Source of the DNA: Adiantum capillus-veneris
Taxonomy: Eukaryota; Streptophyta; Polypodiopsida; Polypodiales; Pteridaceae
Direction: 5' to 3'
DNA length: 64,000 nucleotides
NCBI GenBank assembly: GCA_014529385.2
Contig: CM043962.1
Span: 44,473,598-44,537,597, forward strand
Positions 45,500 through 56,529 of this stretch are shown one piece after another. Position numbers and translations under genes: made by a program. The notes beneath the pieces are model-generated. The model was not told where the DNA came from. It did no database searches and was given only the letters and a program-made list of their open reading frames with translations. How positions within the stretch are numbered: position 1 is the first letter of the stretch; each line of letters opens with the position of its first letter.

Positions 45500-47230
45500 C
45501 GGACAGACAATACAGCAGATTCATCCTACTCGTAGACCATGAACATCAAAAGCAGTGTAAGTAATGGTAGGCATGATATTAAAAGTGAATGTGATAGTCG
45601 AGATGTTGGCAAAATTTGTGGAAGAGATGTCAATGGTAGAACATATACTACTGGGAAGGTGGTGGAACAATGTAAGGAAGGTCAGATTGCGCTTTGATGC
45701 AGAAGACCAATACCAAAGGTACACTTATATTCCATATTTTGATTGCCTCTATGTGATCTCAAAAGTACTTAGATTACATCATATACACATTAAACGAATG
45801 AATTCAAATCATTTTTATTGAAAATATTGTAGATGAAGGTGACAAGGATTGAAGAAATTTTGTTCTACTACACCATGACATGGCAATGTGGAATGATATT
45901 GTCTTTATAAAACATCGGTAATGAGCTCTTTCTTGTATAGCTGTAGTATTTTTACAATAAAAAAGTCCCTCCAACACTGGAGAAGAAGCATAAGTCCTTG
46001 AAATCAGAGTCTGTGGACACAAAACAATTCAGAAACTTGAACAAATTTTGTCCAAACTTGCTGAAACTTGTCCAGGGACTATTAAGTCATTTGGTTTGAA
46101 TTGAATACTTCAAGCGCTTAGTCAGTCAAGCATGGAAACATTGTTTCCTCTTGAGAGTTTATCTTTGAATTGAACACTTCAAGAACCTTAGTCATTTAAG
46201 CATGTGAGAAGCACCTCAAGCTTTTGGGCAAGGTTCCGACTAACACTTAGCAAGCCGACAAGCACCTCATGCTTGGGTAGGATTCCTACCTCAAGGTCAG
46301 CCTTAGCTTGCCTAAGATGAAAGGACTTTTTAACACTAACTTTTGGAGGTCTTTAATGAAGATAACCCTAAGGTCTTTAAGCTCCATTAGGTAGCATTTC
46401 TCTTTAACAAACCATTTCTCATTTGGACCCCTTTAACCTTGGCCTCGTGTTGAGATAGATCCATAAGCACATGTCTATATTCAAACCCTTGTTCTCATTT
46501 ATTCTCCCACATTAAATGATCAATTTAATATGAGAAAATCATTTGGATTGGTTAGATATTAGATTTTATGGTAGCTTGTGTACTAAGAAAGAGCATGTCT
46601 GCATTCCATGACTCCTAAAAAGAACCGTCTTGGTCAAGATGAAAGATATATTTAAAAAAATTGCACTTGTGTAAAATGCCGCAAGTTAGCTCGCAACAGT
46701 GTTCCATTCTCTTGTTTGTCCAGTCTTACTACTAGAGTAGATCAAAGCAAGTGTCCTCTTGTGGTGATTCAATGGTTGCCGATGACAATGACAACTCCTT
46801 CTTCATCACATAGGTGAGCAATGAACAAACAATTTTGTTTTTTTTTTGTGTGAAAATGAGCGTCTTGCAGACCACCATGTTCATGTGATTCTCTACCCAC
46901 CTAAGCTCTTGTGACATCTCTCACCATTGCATAGTCATATATGCTTGGAAAAAACGACAAAACTCCTCTCTTGTCAGTTGTTGCATGTGCAAGCCAAGCC
47001 AGATGACCAAATTGGCTTACTTTTATTATGTTCCATTGCAAAATTGTTGTAAATATAAAAGAGTGATTTTCAAGCCTCTAATTTGGCATACACACATGTT
47101 TAGCACACAAATTGTTAGTAAATTAGTTACAAATTAGTGATCAACTAGTGAAAAAGAGAAAAAAACATGAAAAATACAACAATTTTGTAAACCAAATCTC
47201 ATCACAAATCAACCATTCACTATCGGGTGA
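45500..47230. other. Interval without a supported gene
   Basis: Short frames only. At 46,360-46,580 there are words also found at the outer part of the split LTR (7.9-8.1 kb), so part of it may be LTR debris. Confidence 0.4.
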
Positions 47231-47556
47231 AAGCATGAAATGGAGGTCAGTTTTAAGGGCTTTTCTAGGTGGTTTTTGAAGCACTTCTCAAGTTTTATTT
47301 GTTCCCTTCAAATAATTTATCGGGGACATGGAAAATTGCAAGAAATGGAAAATGCCGCCACTTCAAGAATGCCATCATTTTTTGAACATTGTTTACGGGT
47401 AGAAGGTGACTGTGACTTCTCTTGCATGCCATTCTACACAGTAGGGAGCTACCCACGCGCTACTGCATCTTCATGCACCCTGTGTGAACAGAGCAAGGAA
47501 GAAGTGCAGACGCCTACCCTCTCTGTGCGACCTCAATCTTCACCGGGTACTTTAAT

Positions 47557-47617
<61 letters not shown>
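47557..47617. repeat. C-run plus (CT)n microsatellite
   Basis: About nine C followed by about 26 CT units, near the 5' end of the RING-like gene. Confidence 0.95.
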
Positions 47618-47620
<3 letters not shown>

Positions 47621-48783
47621 GTAGTTGAGCAATGTGTTTGTTTGAGGACATTGTGAATCATGGATTGTGTTTTTTTGTTTGTACATTAATATGAAGAATC
47701 CACCACAAAAGTGCACCATGGCAGCAGCTGATGGTAGTTCAGCTAGCATGCTTTCATCCAGTAGCAAGCCTAGGAGCTCCACAACATTGGGCATGAAGTC
47801 TGAAACTATCGGCGAAAAAAGCATTGGTACATATCAACTCTGTCTCTTCAATTGTAGAAATGTTCTTTTCAATGTTTGTTTATGTTTTTTTGCTATGTCA
47901 AATGTGGTTTGTAGCAAGATCTTCCTGGAGGATTCAATACCCTAAGCAAACTCGATTTTGCTACAAACGAGAGGAGTTGCATGAGGAGTATGGCTTAAGC
48001 TTGGAGGGCAAGCTCTACCAGCACCTCAGTGAGGTTGATGTCACAAATCAGGATTGGTTGTCGGTCTTCATGAAGAATAGGGAGAAGGGCTCTAAAATCT
48101 TTCTGCATATGATGCGACCTGAGTTTGTAGACGAATGCAGGTTACTGTTTCACAAAGTCTACCAAAGCATGCCAGCCAACAAAGACATCACACACAAGTT
48201 TGCAACGTTGTTTGTGTACGAGTGATGCCCAGCTGCTCGGCAAGATCCTGCAGGTCGAAAGGTTGCATGGGCTGCTTTTGGTGAACAGGTTTTGGACCAT
48301 TGCAAGAAGCTTCCGGGTGGCATTGACAAGAAAGTAAAGATTTGGCTGGAGAATAATGAGGGGACATCACTTCAGCCCCTTCATCTTGACAATGTCGGGG
48401 AAAGTCATAAAAGTGGGCAAAATGCTCTCTTATCTGGCAGCACTTCTCTAGTTAGTTCCTCCTTTATAAGCCAGCAAGTAAATGCACAGGTGGAGCAGAT
48501 TTTGGATGCATTAAAGGTTTTGAACACAACATTGGATAATGTGAGAGTAGAGCTACAAGACAGGAACCAAAATATGTGTAAGATACAAGGGACATCTTCA
48601 GTAGTGGCAGTGCTTCAGGGGCAATTGCAAGACATATTGCGGTCCAGCATGAAGGGAGTTGTCGATACTGACCCTGATTTTTTGGTGATTGAAGGCAAGA
48701 TGGCTGCTCTAACTAGTGCACTCAAAGCTCTTGGGGCCGATGCAAGCAGCTCGAACATAAGAGATGAGGTGGATCGTCTCCAG

Positions 48784-49883
48784 GTATGTGTCGACCAAGT
48801 CAAGGCAAGATTTTTGTTTATGTGGTAATGCCCTAGGTACTTGACATGGTACTCTCTTCTATTTAGGTGGTTTTGTTTGCCATGCCAGTTATTTCTATTT
48901 ATGTGGTAATGCCCTAGGTACTTGACATGGTACTCTTTTCTATTTAGATGGTTGTTTTTGTCATGCCAGTTATTTCTGTTATGGTGCTAAGTGCCCAACA
49001 TACCTGACATGGTAGTTTTTTCTATTGTGGGATTCTATCATGGTAATAGTGCCCAAGGTACTTGGCATGGTAGTTTCTTTTTACATTCTTTTTGTTACGA
49101 TGACATTGACCAAGTACTTTTCCATGGTGGTTTTTTTTGCTATGAGTATTTGTTTTTTCCATGGAAGTTTGTCTATTATTGTGGTACTTGTCATGGTAGT
49201 TTTTTCTACCATGACAGGTGCAGGGGTCATAGCTATTTTTCCAGGTATCATGTAATGGCCAAAATGCCTGTCATGGTACTTCGTTTGATCATGGTGGTGT
49301 TTTTTTCATGGTAGTATTTCCTGCTATGGTACTTTTCTTTTGCTATTGTTGTAGTGCTCAAGGTACTTTTCTAGTATCCATGGTATATGTCATTACCTTA
49401 GAGGTTTTTTGGAAAGCCATCTCTGTTATGGTGGCAGTGCCCAAGGTACTTTTTCATGGTTTTTTTGCTATGGTTGATTGTTTCTTTAAGGAAGTTTGTT
49501 GCTATTGTGGTTGTGCCCAAGGTACTTGTAAAGGTAGTTTGTACGGTCATTGCTTATTAGTGTGTAGTGTCCAAGAAACTTGTCATTGTAATTTGTTTTT
49601 GGTCATGGTGGCTTTTTTATCATGATAGTCTTTCATGTTATGGTAGTAGCTTTTGCCTTGATGTTTTTAATGGAATGGCAATTTTCTGTTATGGTGGTAG
49701 TGTCCAAGGTACTTTTCTACTTGCCATGGTATTTTTAATTGCCTTGGCGGTTTTTTGGAGTGTCCAAAGTACTTTTTTATGGTATTTTTTTCTGTCAAAG
49801 GTACTTGTCATGGTACTTTGTGTTGTAATGGTGGTTCTCATATCTAATCCCTGTGGGCCTTTTGTTCTTCATTTGTCATGCAG
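48784..49883 (+). repeat. Intron full of GGTACTT repeats
   Basis: At least twelve GGTACTT words, usually in AAGGTACTT or CATGGTACTT, within 1.1 kb. The first part is an 81-bp unit repeated twice (48,821 and 48,902). Several methionine/valine/phenylalanine-rich open frames here are by-products of the repeat. Confidence 0.8.
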
Positions 49884-51381
49884 AAAGAAGTGACTGACTT
49901 GGAAGAATCACCGAGTACGTGTGTGCAACAGATCAACTTTTGCGAGAGCATGTTGAAGCAGGTGAAGGCTGGTGACACAATGTTACTGCTTCCGACAGCT
50001 GGCCAGCACTTGAGCCACTTACAGGCTACATTCTCTGTTCCAGGAATATGTGCTTCATGTGGTCTTGCATTCATGGCTTCCCATGTGGTTTTTGTATACA
50101 CGCTAGCATGTGGTCATGCATACCATGCTCTGTGTTTTGCTGCCTGGCTTGGATCAGAGACGGTATGTGCAGACGCCTCTTGCAAGAGTAGTATTCCAGA
50201 TTCACTTAAATCAATGCTCCTGCATACAGGTTGGTTACCGTTTCTTCCAATATCATATAAATCCAAGAACAGTTCAGGTTGCCTTGAAGCATCTACTGAT
50301 TGCACAAGCCTGAACTTCACTGATGTGCTTGCAGGTTCTGGCCATATTCCTTGTGTGGCCCCGAAACAGGATGACGTGCCAAAGGTTGTGCTACAAGCTA
50401 CTCCTGAAGCCCATAGTGTGTACTCTAGTGAGGGCACTCCAGTTGTGAAGGTAGACCCCCCCTGCAAGCTCAGCAGCAGTTGAGCCACAACCAAGCGAAA
50501 GTAGTCCAAAGGAAGATGCAACGGTTGAGGATGCGGAGGCAATAATGCAAGAGGGAATGGATGCAGTGCAGCGCATGGTAGCTGGTGATGAGAATCCAGA
50601 TTCTCCCATGTTTCTGAGTGACATGGTGAAGGTTTCAAATAAGCGCAAGAAAAACAGTGATGGTCAGTGGTAATGGTATTGGAATTGTCAACTTCTATGC
50701 AATGTCTGCATGGGGCTGATGTGTTGTTTTATGACATAGGTGGATCTTCCAAAAAGAATAGACCTTCGGAGTCCACATGTTCAAAGCACCATGCTCATCA
50801 TGCAGATGGAGATATGGGAGAGAGGGAAGCACCCAGATCACCTCCTGCCGTGAAGAAGACTCCCTTCTAGTGTTTCCCACCCCCCCAAGCCTCGAGTTTG
50901 CAAGAAATTGTGACTCTTCAATTGTAATACAAGAATCTGTGATTCTTGATTTTGAATGCAAAAGAAACTTTTTTGTTGGCCTCTATGTTTTTGTTGCTTT
51001 TATGTCAAATATTGCCTCGTGTTTATTTTTCAATGTTGAATGCTGTCTTTTACAGAGTGTCCAAAGGAAAAAGGGACCCTCAAGCTGCCCGTAGAGGAAA
51101 TCATCATCATCACAGATCCCCCAAAGTACATTCCCCCAGTTATCTCCTCCTTGCCATATGATGATCCAACCCGATCAACCCTCATATTATATCTTAATGG
51201 TGTACTTTGTCTTACATGTACACCTAATAAGCATGACCCTTCGTCTGTCCCCAATATTGAAGCTACTTCATTTGTCAAGCATGAGGAGGCAGATAGCAGG
51301 TACCTGTTTGTTCCGAAAGATGCACAGGATTTTATACAGAAACCACTTGAGGACTACCTTAAAGGTACTTTGGGCCGGTAG

Positions 51382-51861
51382 ATAAACTTTTAGAAGTGCT
51401 TGTGAACTACCTGTAAGGTACTTTAGGCTGACAGACAGGTACTTTGTGTTCCAGAATTGAAATGCTATTTTTGTTACTCAAGTAGACAAAAGAGTTTACA
51501 AGTACTTTTTTGGACTGGCCTACAAGAGGTTTTGATCCTACGATAGGCTCCTACAAAAACCACCTATGGAATAGTTGCATGGTACTTTGAAGCTAATTAC
51601 TGGTACTTCTACAAGTTACTTGGGCAACAACCTATATCACTATTGGCATACTGTTGTACACATTTTCATATACTTCTGCAACAATTTTGAACTTATGTGG
51701 ATCTCCTTCTAAGGGTTCCAAGGGTATCTTAATCGATCTAACCAAGTGTGATGCAAGAAGCACTTTTGGTTGACTAGCAGGCATGTAATATGCTCGACAC
51801 CTTCCACTAGCTCGTAATAGTACCCCTCAACCAAATAGCTCCCTACAGAAAGTATGTTTCC
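51382..51861. other. Convergent spacer between the two transposon genes
   Basis: Holds at least five GGTACTT words between 51,364 and 51,610, then no feature until the stop of the minus-strand gene. No inverted pair or terminator could be identified. Confidence 0.5.
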
Positions 51862-54800
51862 CTAGGAATCACTCAAGGCTCTTGCTGTTTTGTATTTCTC
51901 CTGTGAGCACCTCAAAAGGTAGAAGTCAGCTCCATCTTCATTGGCATTGGTGGCAAAGGCATCACCGATGCATAGAGCATCAATAATTGCGTCATGGTGC
52001 CCACCATACATTGGCAGATCTGATCCTTCGTCATTGCTAAAATATTCACTTTCTGCATTGTCACCATCCAATGCCTCAAGGGTTAGATACTCCCAGTACT
52101 CAACATGTGTGTTGTTCAAGCATCGCCTCCAACGCTGGGACATACAAAATTCACAAAAACAAGCGAGAAGTCTGGAACGGAGTGCACACTTGTCGCTCTT
52201 GGAGTATCCATTGACACAGTGTATTGATCGTGAGCCTTCAACTCGCTTGCAATTCCACTTCTTCTCCCTTGGCACCTCAATTGCTTGGACCTCCCAAAAA
52301 ATCCTATTCACCCCTGTGTGACCACTTTCATCATTAAATTTATGCTTCAAGATGCCAACAACATCCTTGGCACACTTCATGTGCCATGCATCAGCCTTTA
52401 ACTGCTCATATATTAAAGACCTCTTAACAACTGCCCCTGCCCCATCATGCTCCCCTTTGTCGTGGCCCGAGGCAAAGAAACTCCACAGCATTTCAATGCC
52501 AGTCAAACCATAGTACCTAAAACAATGACCCACCTTCAATGCTGGGTAGAAACAAATTTCTGGAAACTTTTCATCAGAGGTGGAATAAAACCTGGCGTAC
52601 CTTGACACGAAGAAGAACGGTCTAGATGACTTGAATTGAGCAGCACATCCATCTGACCACACCTAGTGCCGCTTCAAGAAGTTGAATCCCTAATTTTGAA
52701 GCCAAACACTATGCAGTTGCAAGCAATGTTGCACAAAAAGCGTGTCATGATCTTTGTCATTAGAAATGTAAAAATGTGTATATTTTAACACCTGGTCTTT
52801 CTCGTCTCGAATGTATGTAATGTGCACCAAGATGGTGACTTGTGAAGAGTACCAATGCATTGACTGGATTTCATTTTGCTCCTTAAATGAGTAATTTTCC
52901 GCAAAGTCAATAACAGAGATCACTACATCTCTAGGAAACCTATGAATGCAATCTTTGAACTGCTGAGATTTCCACCGGGCAATAAAATTGTGTCGGATGT
53001 AAGTGGTCAGATGCTTTTTAAGAAAAGTTGTGAAATCCTTGCATCCCATTTCCTTCACCAGAAGATCCTTGCGCTTCTTGCCTTGAGAATGGGTTGAGGC
53101 AACGTCTTCAAACACCTTAACAAAAATTTGGGCTGCACTTTCAAGTGTTTTGTTTGGACAAAGCAATAATCTCTTTGACCCACATTGAGGACATTCTCCC
53201 TTCAAGCAAGTCAACTTACGAAATGCGGAGTCCATTGGTTTTTCACATAACACACTTTCAGTCAATGTGCTTACACTGGTGTATGTGTACCTGGCAGCTT
53301 CACACTTACTTCGAGCCTCTTTTGGCAAGCATATAGCACACATGCAACCACACCCATCGCCGTGCATGCCTGTCTTACTGTGTCTCATGTGGTTGAATGC
53401 TTCCTTGAGATATATCATCTGAATATGAGCAATACAGCAGCACGTGTAACGGTCCTTCAACTTATGAACAAACCAAGGTTTCAATCCCTCAAAACATCTG
53501 AGTGAGATCTTCATGTGTGGATATTGCATTTGGAACCTCATGTAAAGCTCACCCTGTGCAAGAAAAAAGAAAACCCATCAGAGGCTCATACTTTTTTCAA
53601 AGTAAAACCCATCAAAGTAAAAGCTCTGTGAGGTATTCAATTATTTTTTCTACCTCCAAAGTACCTAGAGCACCTCTTTACTATCATGGTACTTCCATGA
53701 CTACCTTTGAAATGAACTCTATGGTACTTTCAAGACTACCGTTGTGAGGTATTTTAGACTCTTTCAGAGATCCAGAGTACCTAAAGATCCTCTTTACTGT
53801 CATGGTACTTCCATGACTACCTTTGAAAGGAACTCTATGAACTTTTTCTACCTCCAAAGTACCTAGAGAACCCATTTAAACTCACATGGTACTTTCAAGA
53901 CTACCTTTGCGAGGTATTCTAGACTCTTTCAAAGATCCAGAGTACCTAAAGAGCCTTTATACTATCATGGTACTTCCATGACTACCGTTGAAAGGAACTA
54001 TGTGACTTTTCTCTGCCTCCAAAGTTCCTAGAGAACCTCTTCACTCTCATGGTAAATAACTACCTTTGAAAGGTCCAGAGTACCTAAAGAGCCTCTTCAC
54101 TGTCATGGTACTTCCATGACTACCTTTGAAAGGAACTCTATGAACTTTTTCTACCTCCAAAGTACCTAGAGGACTCATTTAGACTCGCATGGTACTTTCA
54201 AGACTACCTTTGCGAGGTATTCTAGACTCTTTCAAAGATCCAGAGTACCTAAAGAGCCTTTTATACTATCATGGTACTTCTATGACTACCTTTGAAAGGA
54301 ACTCTATGACTTTTCTCTACATCCAAAGTTCATACCTATGAAACTTTAGGAGCATACCTGTGAATCATCAAGCAAATGTATTGGATGCTTTATGTAAGAT
54401 TTTCTGCCCAATCGTTTTCAACACACATCTTTTTTGTTTGGCGACACTCTTGTCTCTGTCTGCCAAAAGGAAAAAACGAGGTCTTTTGTCGCTTGTGTGA
54501 TGGTGGAACTTTGAGGTACTTGACGACTACATAATTGCAAAGGAAATGCGCCAACCTCATCCTGTTTTAACCTTGAATTGGCTGCTGCAAAGTTTCGCCG
54601 ATGCGATCCAGTAAATCTGGCCATCTTGGAGTTGCTAATAGACCTTGATGGATCTCCTTCACTATTCACCAACATCATGCAAACAACTCTTTTAATCTTC
54701 AGCTCCTCTTCAGACATAGATGCTTTGACTTTAGTAATTGTGCCTCGAATATTGGATAGTATTGACTTCTCAGATGCATGATGCAAACGTCTAAAAGGTG

Positions 54801-55329
54801 GCAGTCCTAGAAGACATTGAAAGGCGGTTTTCTTAGCGTCGCAAGTCATGCCTTTTGTTGCTTCCTGCCAGCATTTTGAGACTTTCATGCAAACCTGATT
54901 CATATCTTCTGTTGACCTTGAACCTGATGCATCACTTTCTCGTTGTCTCCTACGACTCTCTCTTTTCATCATAGACCAATATTCTCGCATCCGATGGTTA
55001 CCTTCATGGCGAATTGTGATTGAGTCATCCCTGTGGTAATTGTGAGTCATGTCATTATGAAGTGGATTGTATTGCGCATGCTGGTGAAAGTACTCAGAGC
55101 CCTGCAGTGTACTTAGAGGTGGCTCGTTCTGCACAATCCTCTCTTCAAAACATCCAACACCACAAGCAATGGCCGGCCATCCAACATGGAAATTGTGTGG
55201 AGGTTGTTGCTGGTGCGGAACATGCTCTCCCAAGCTGCTGAGATCGACATTCCACAAAAGGTGACAATCAATTGGAGGCTGCTGCTCAGACACATCCTGT
55301 TGGCCAATCTCCTACTGCAACATCTCCAT
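51862..55329 (-). pseudogene. DDE-transposase-like gene, two exons, interrupted
   Basis: Likely start ATG 55,329 or 55,323. Exon 1 runs to donor CAG|GTATGC at 54,358/54,357, intron 53,554-54,357 (804 bp), exon 2 from GGTGAGC at 53,553. Exon 1 is basic and Q/H-rich and ends KHP.HLLDDSQ. Exon 2 begins with Cys/His pairs (CCC..H, CGCMCAIC, CPQCG), then an RNase H-fold pattern: DFAENY (about 52,908), VWSDGCAAQFKS (about 52,650) and SGHDKGEHDGAG..VKR (about 52,460). These match an uncharacterised transposase-like family I know from invertebrate, algal and other genomes; D, D and D/E of these motifs are the catalytic candidates. Breaks: TAG near 55,314, a frameshift near 54,415, and two stops at about 52,692 and 52,662. 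Confidence 0.65.
53554..54357 (-). repeat. Transposase intron with tandem GGTACTT repeats
   Basis: A repeated block containing TCAAAGATCCAGAGTACC, CATGGTACTTCCATG and TACCTCCAAAGTACC occurs about four times. About eight GGTACTT words. CATGG-TACTT-CCATG can fold into a small hairpin. Same core word as in the intron of the convergent gene. Confidence 0.8.
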
Positions 55330-55404
55330 CCCGATCTCCTGGACCTTTAGTCTCCACACCTTATGACAATTCTCCACAAGTTCCTGCTGCAATTTTCCTT
55401 CTTC

Positions 55405-55408
<4 letters not shown>

Positions 55409-55488
<80 letters not shown>

Positions 55489-55520
55489 ACGTAGACTGCA
55501 GACACACACACACACACACA
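55409..55520. repeat. (GA)n then (CA)n microsatellites
   Basis: GA at 55,409-55,487 and CA at 55,501-55,520, just upstream of the transposase start. Confidence 0.95.
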
Positions 55521-55529
55521 CAGATAGAG

Positions 55530-56520
55530 CTCGTAGACTACTGAAAGGGTAGGTAGAGAGTCTTGCATTAGACTAAATCAAGAACCGTTAAAGTTGTTGG
55601 CACAACGCCTTTAGAAATATTAAATATTTATCTTTTGGCTTTTGAAAACTGCCAACAAAACACCATCCAATAGTGCCTCACAAGAGGTGTCAAGGACACT
55701 ACTTTTTGCACCACCAACCCATGCTTTCACCGTATCACCAACACCTAATATACAATCTACACTAATCTAGTTGTTGATTAATGACAATTCTACACATTAA
55801 TGACTTCACTAGCTTAGGTAGTCGATCCTTGGCAATGGTGCAAAATGTTGGGGATTGTAGCAAAGCTCAATCCACCAGAATTATGTCAATCGTATGGATC
55901 AAAACCCAGCTAGTGCATGGAGACATGGAGTCAAGAGAATGGGCAAGAAGAGGATCCTAATCAAGAGAGAGAAGAAGAAGAAGGAAATGCAATGATAATG
56001 TAGAGTGCTACTCAACTCTCTAATCTGTTCTAATCTCACAAAACAAGAGGACAATGGTGCACACTCTCATCAATCACTCACACACACAGATCAAAAGCTC
56101 AATGAGCTCACAAATCAAGTGAAAGAGAAAAGAAATGAGAGTCCGAAGCAATAATTAGAGACTTGTTAACATTTAACCACACATCAATAACACAAATGAC
56201 AAAGACATAGAAGAACAAGAGCACTTAGCTTTCCATTGCATGCCATAGAAAGAGTGGAATAGGAGGCTCAACTACAAGAATCACCATCTCCACCTTTTCT
56301 ACAAGATTTCCATGAAAGCCCTACTCTCATGAGGATAAGTGAAAAATGACCTAACTTTCACTTTTGTACCTACGGCATCAAAATATGTCCGGCTGCCCAT
56401 GAGATGCATAAAACTGTGTGCATCTCTATAGCTCCTAGGCATCATGGTATCATCAAATATACAATCTAGAACTCATGTAGAGCCCATAAATACATCAAAA
56501 TTACATATATAAATGACATG
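55530..56520. other. Interval without a gene
   Basis: No supported coding. At about 55,735 a GGTGAAAGCATG (minus strand) matches a word at 47,227 and could mark the far end of the DNA transposon. Confidence 0.4.
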
Positions 56521-56529
56521 TCTGTCAAA

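Larger units (their letters stand above)
47240..51381 (+). pseudogene. Multi-exon gene with a RING-like zinc finger, likely transposon-borne
   Basis: Exon frames: start uncertain (ATGs at 47,240 and 47,718); exon to 47,826, intron 47,827-47,914 (88 bp), exon 47,915-48,783, intron 48,784-49,883 (donor CAG|GTATGT, acceptor ATGCAG, phase 0), exon 49,884 to about 50,658, short intron, exon from about 50,741, and a last exon after TTTTACAG near 51,055 ending at 51,381. The middle holds a coiled-coil-like stretch (VNAQVEQILDALKVLNTTLDNVRVEL) and a RING-like C-X2-C...CGH-X2-H-X2-C...C-X4-C at about 50.05-50.19 kb. Breaks: TGA near 48,223 and a frameshift in a seven-C run near 50,457. Function unknown; it is convergent with the transposase-like gene. 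Confidence 0.55.

Noticed and set aside
48991-49893. Overlapping plus-strand frames rich in M, V, F and the word MVVF
   Set aside because: They follow the CATGGTA/GGTACTT repeats of an intron with good splice sites at both ends.
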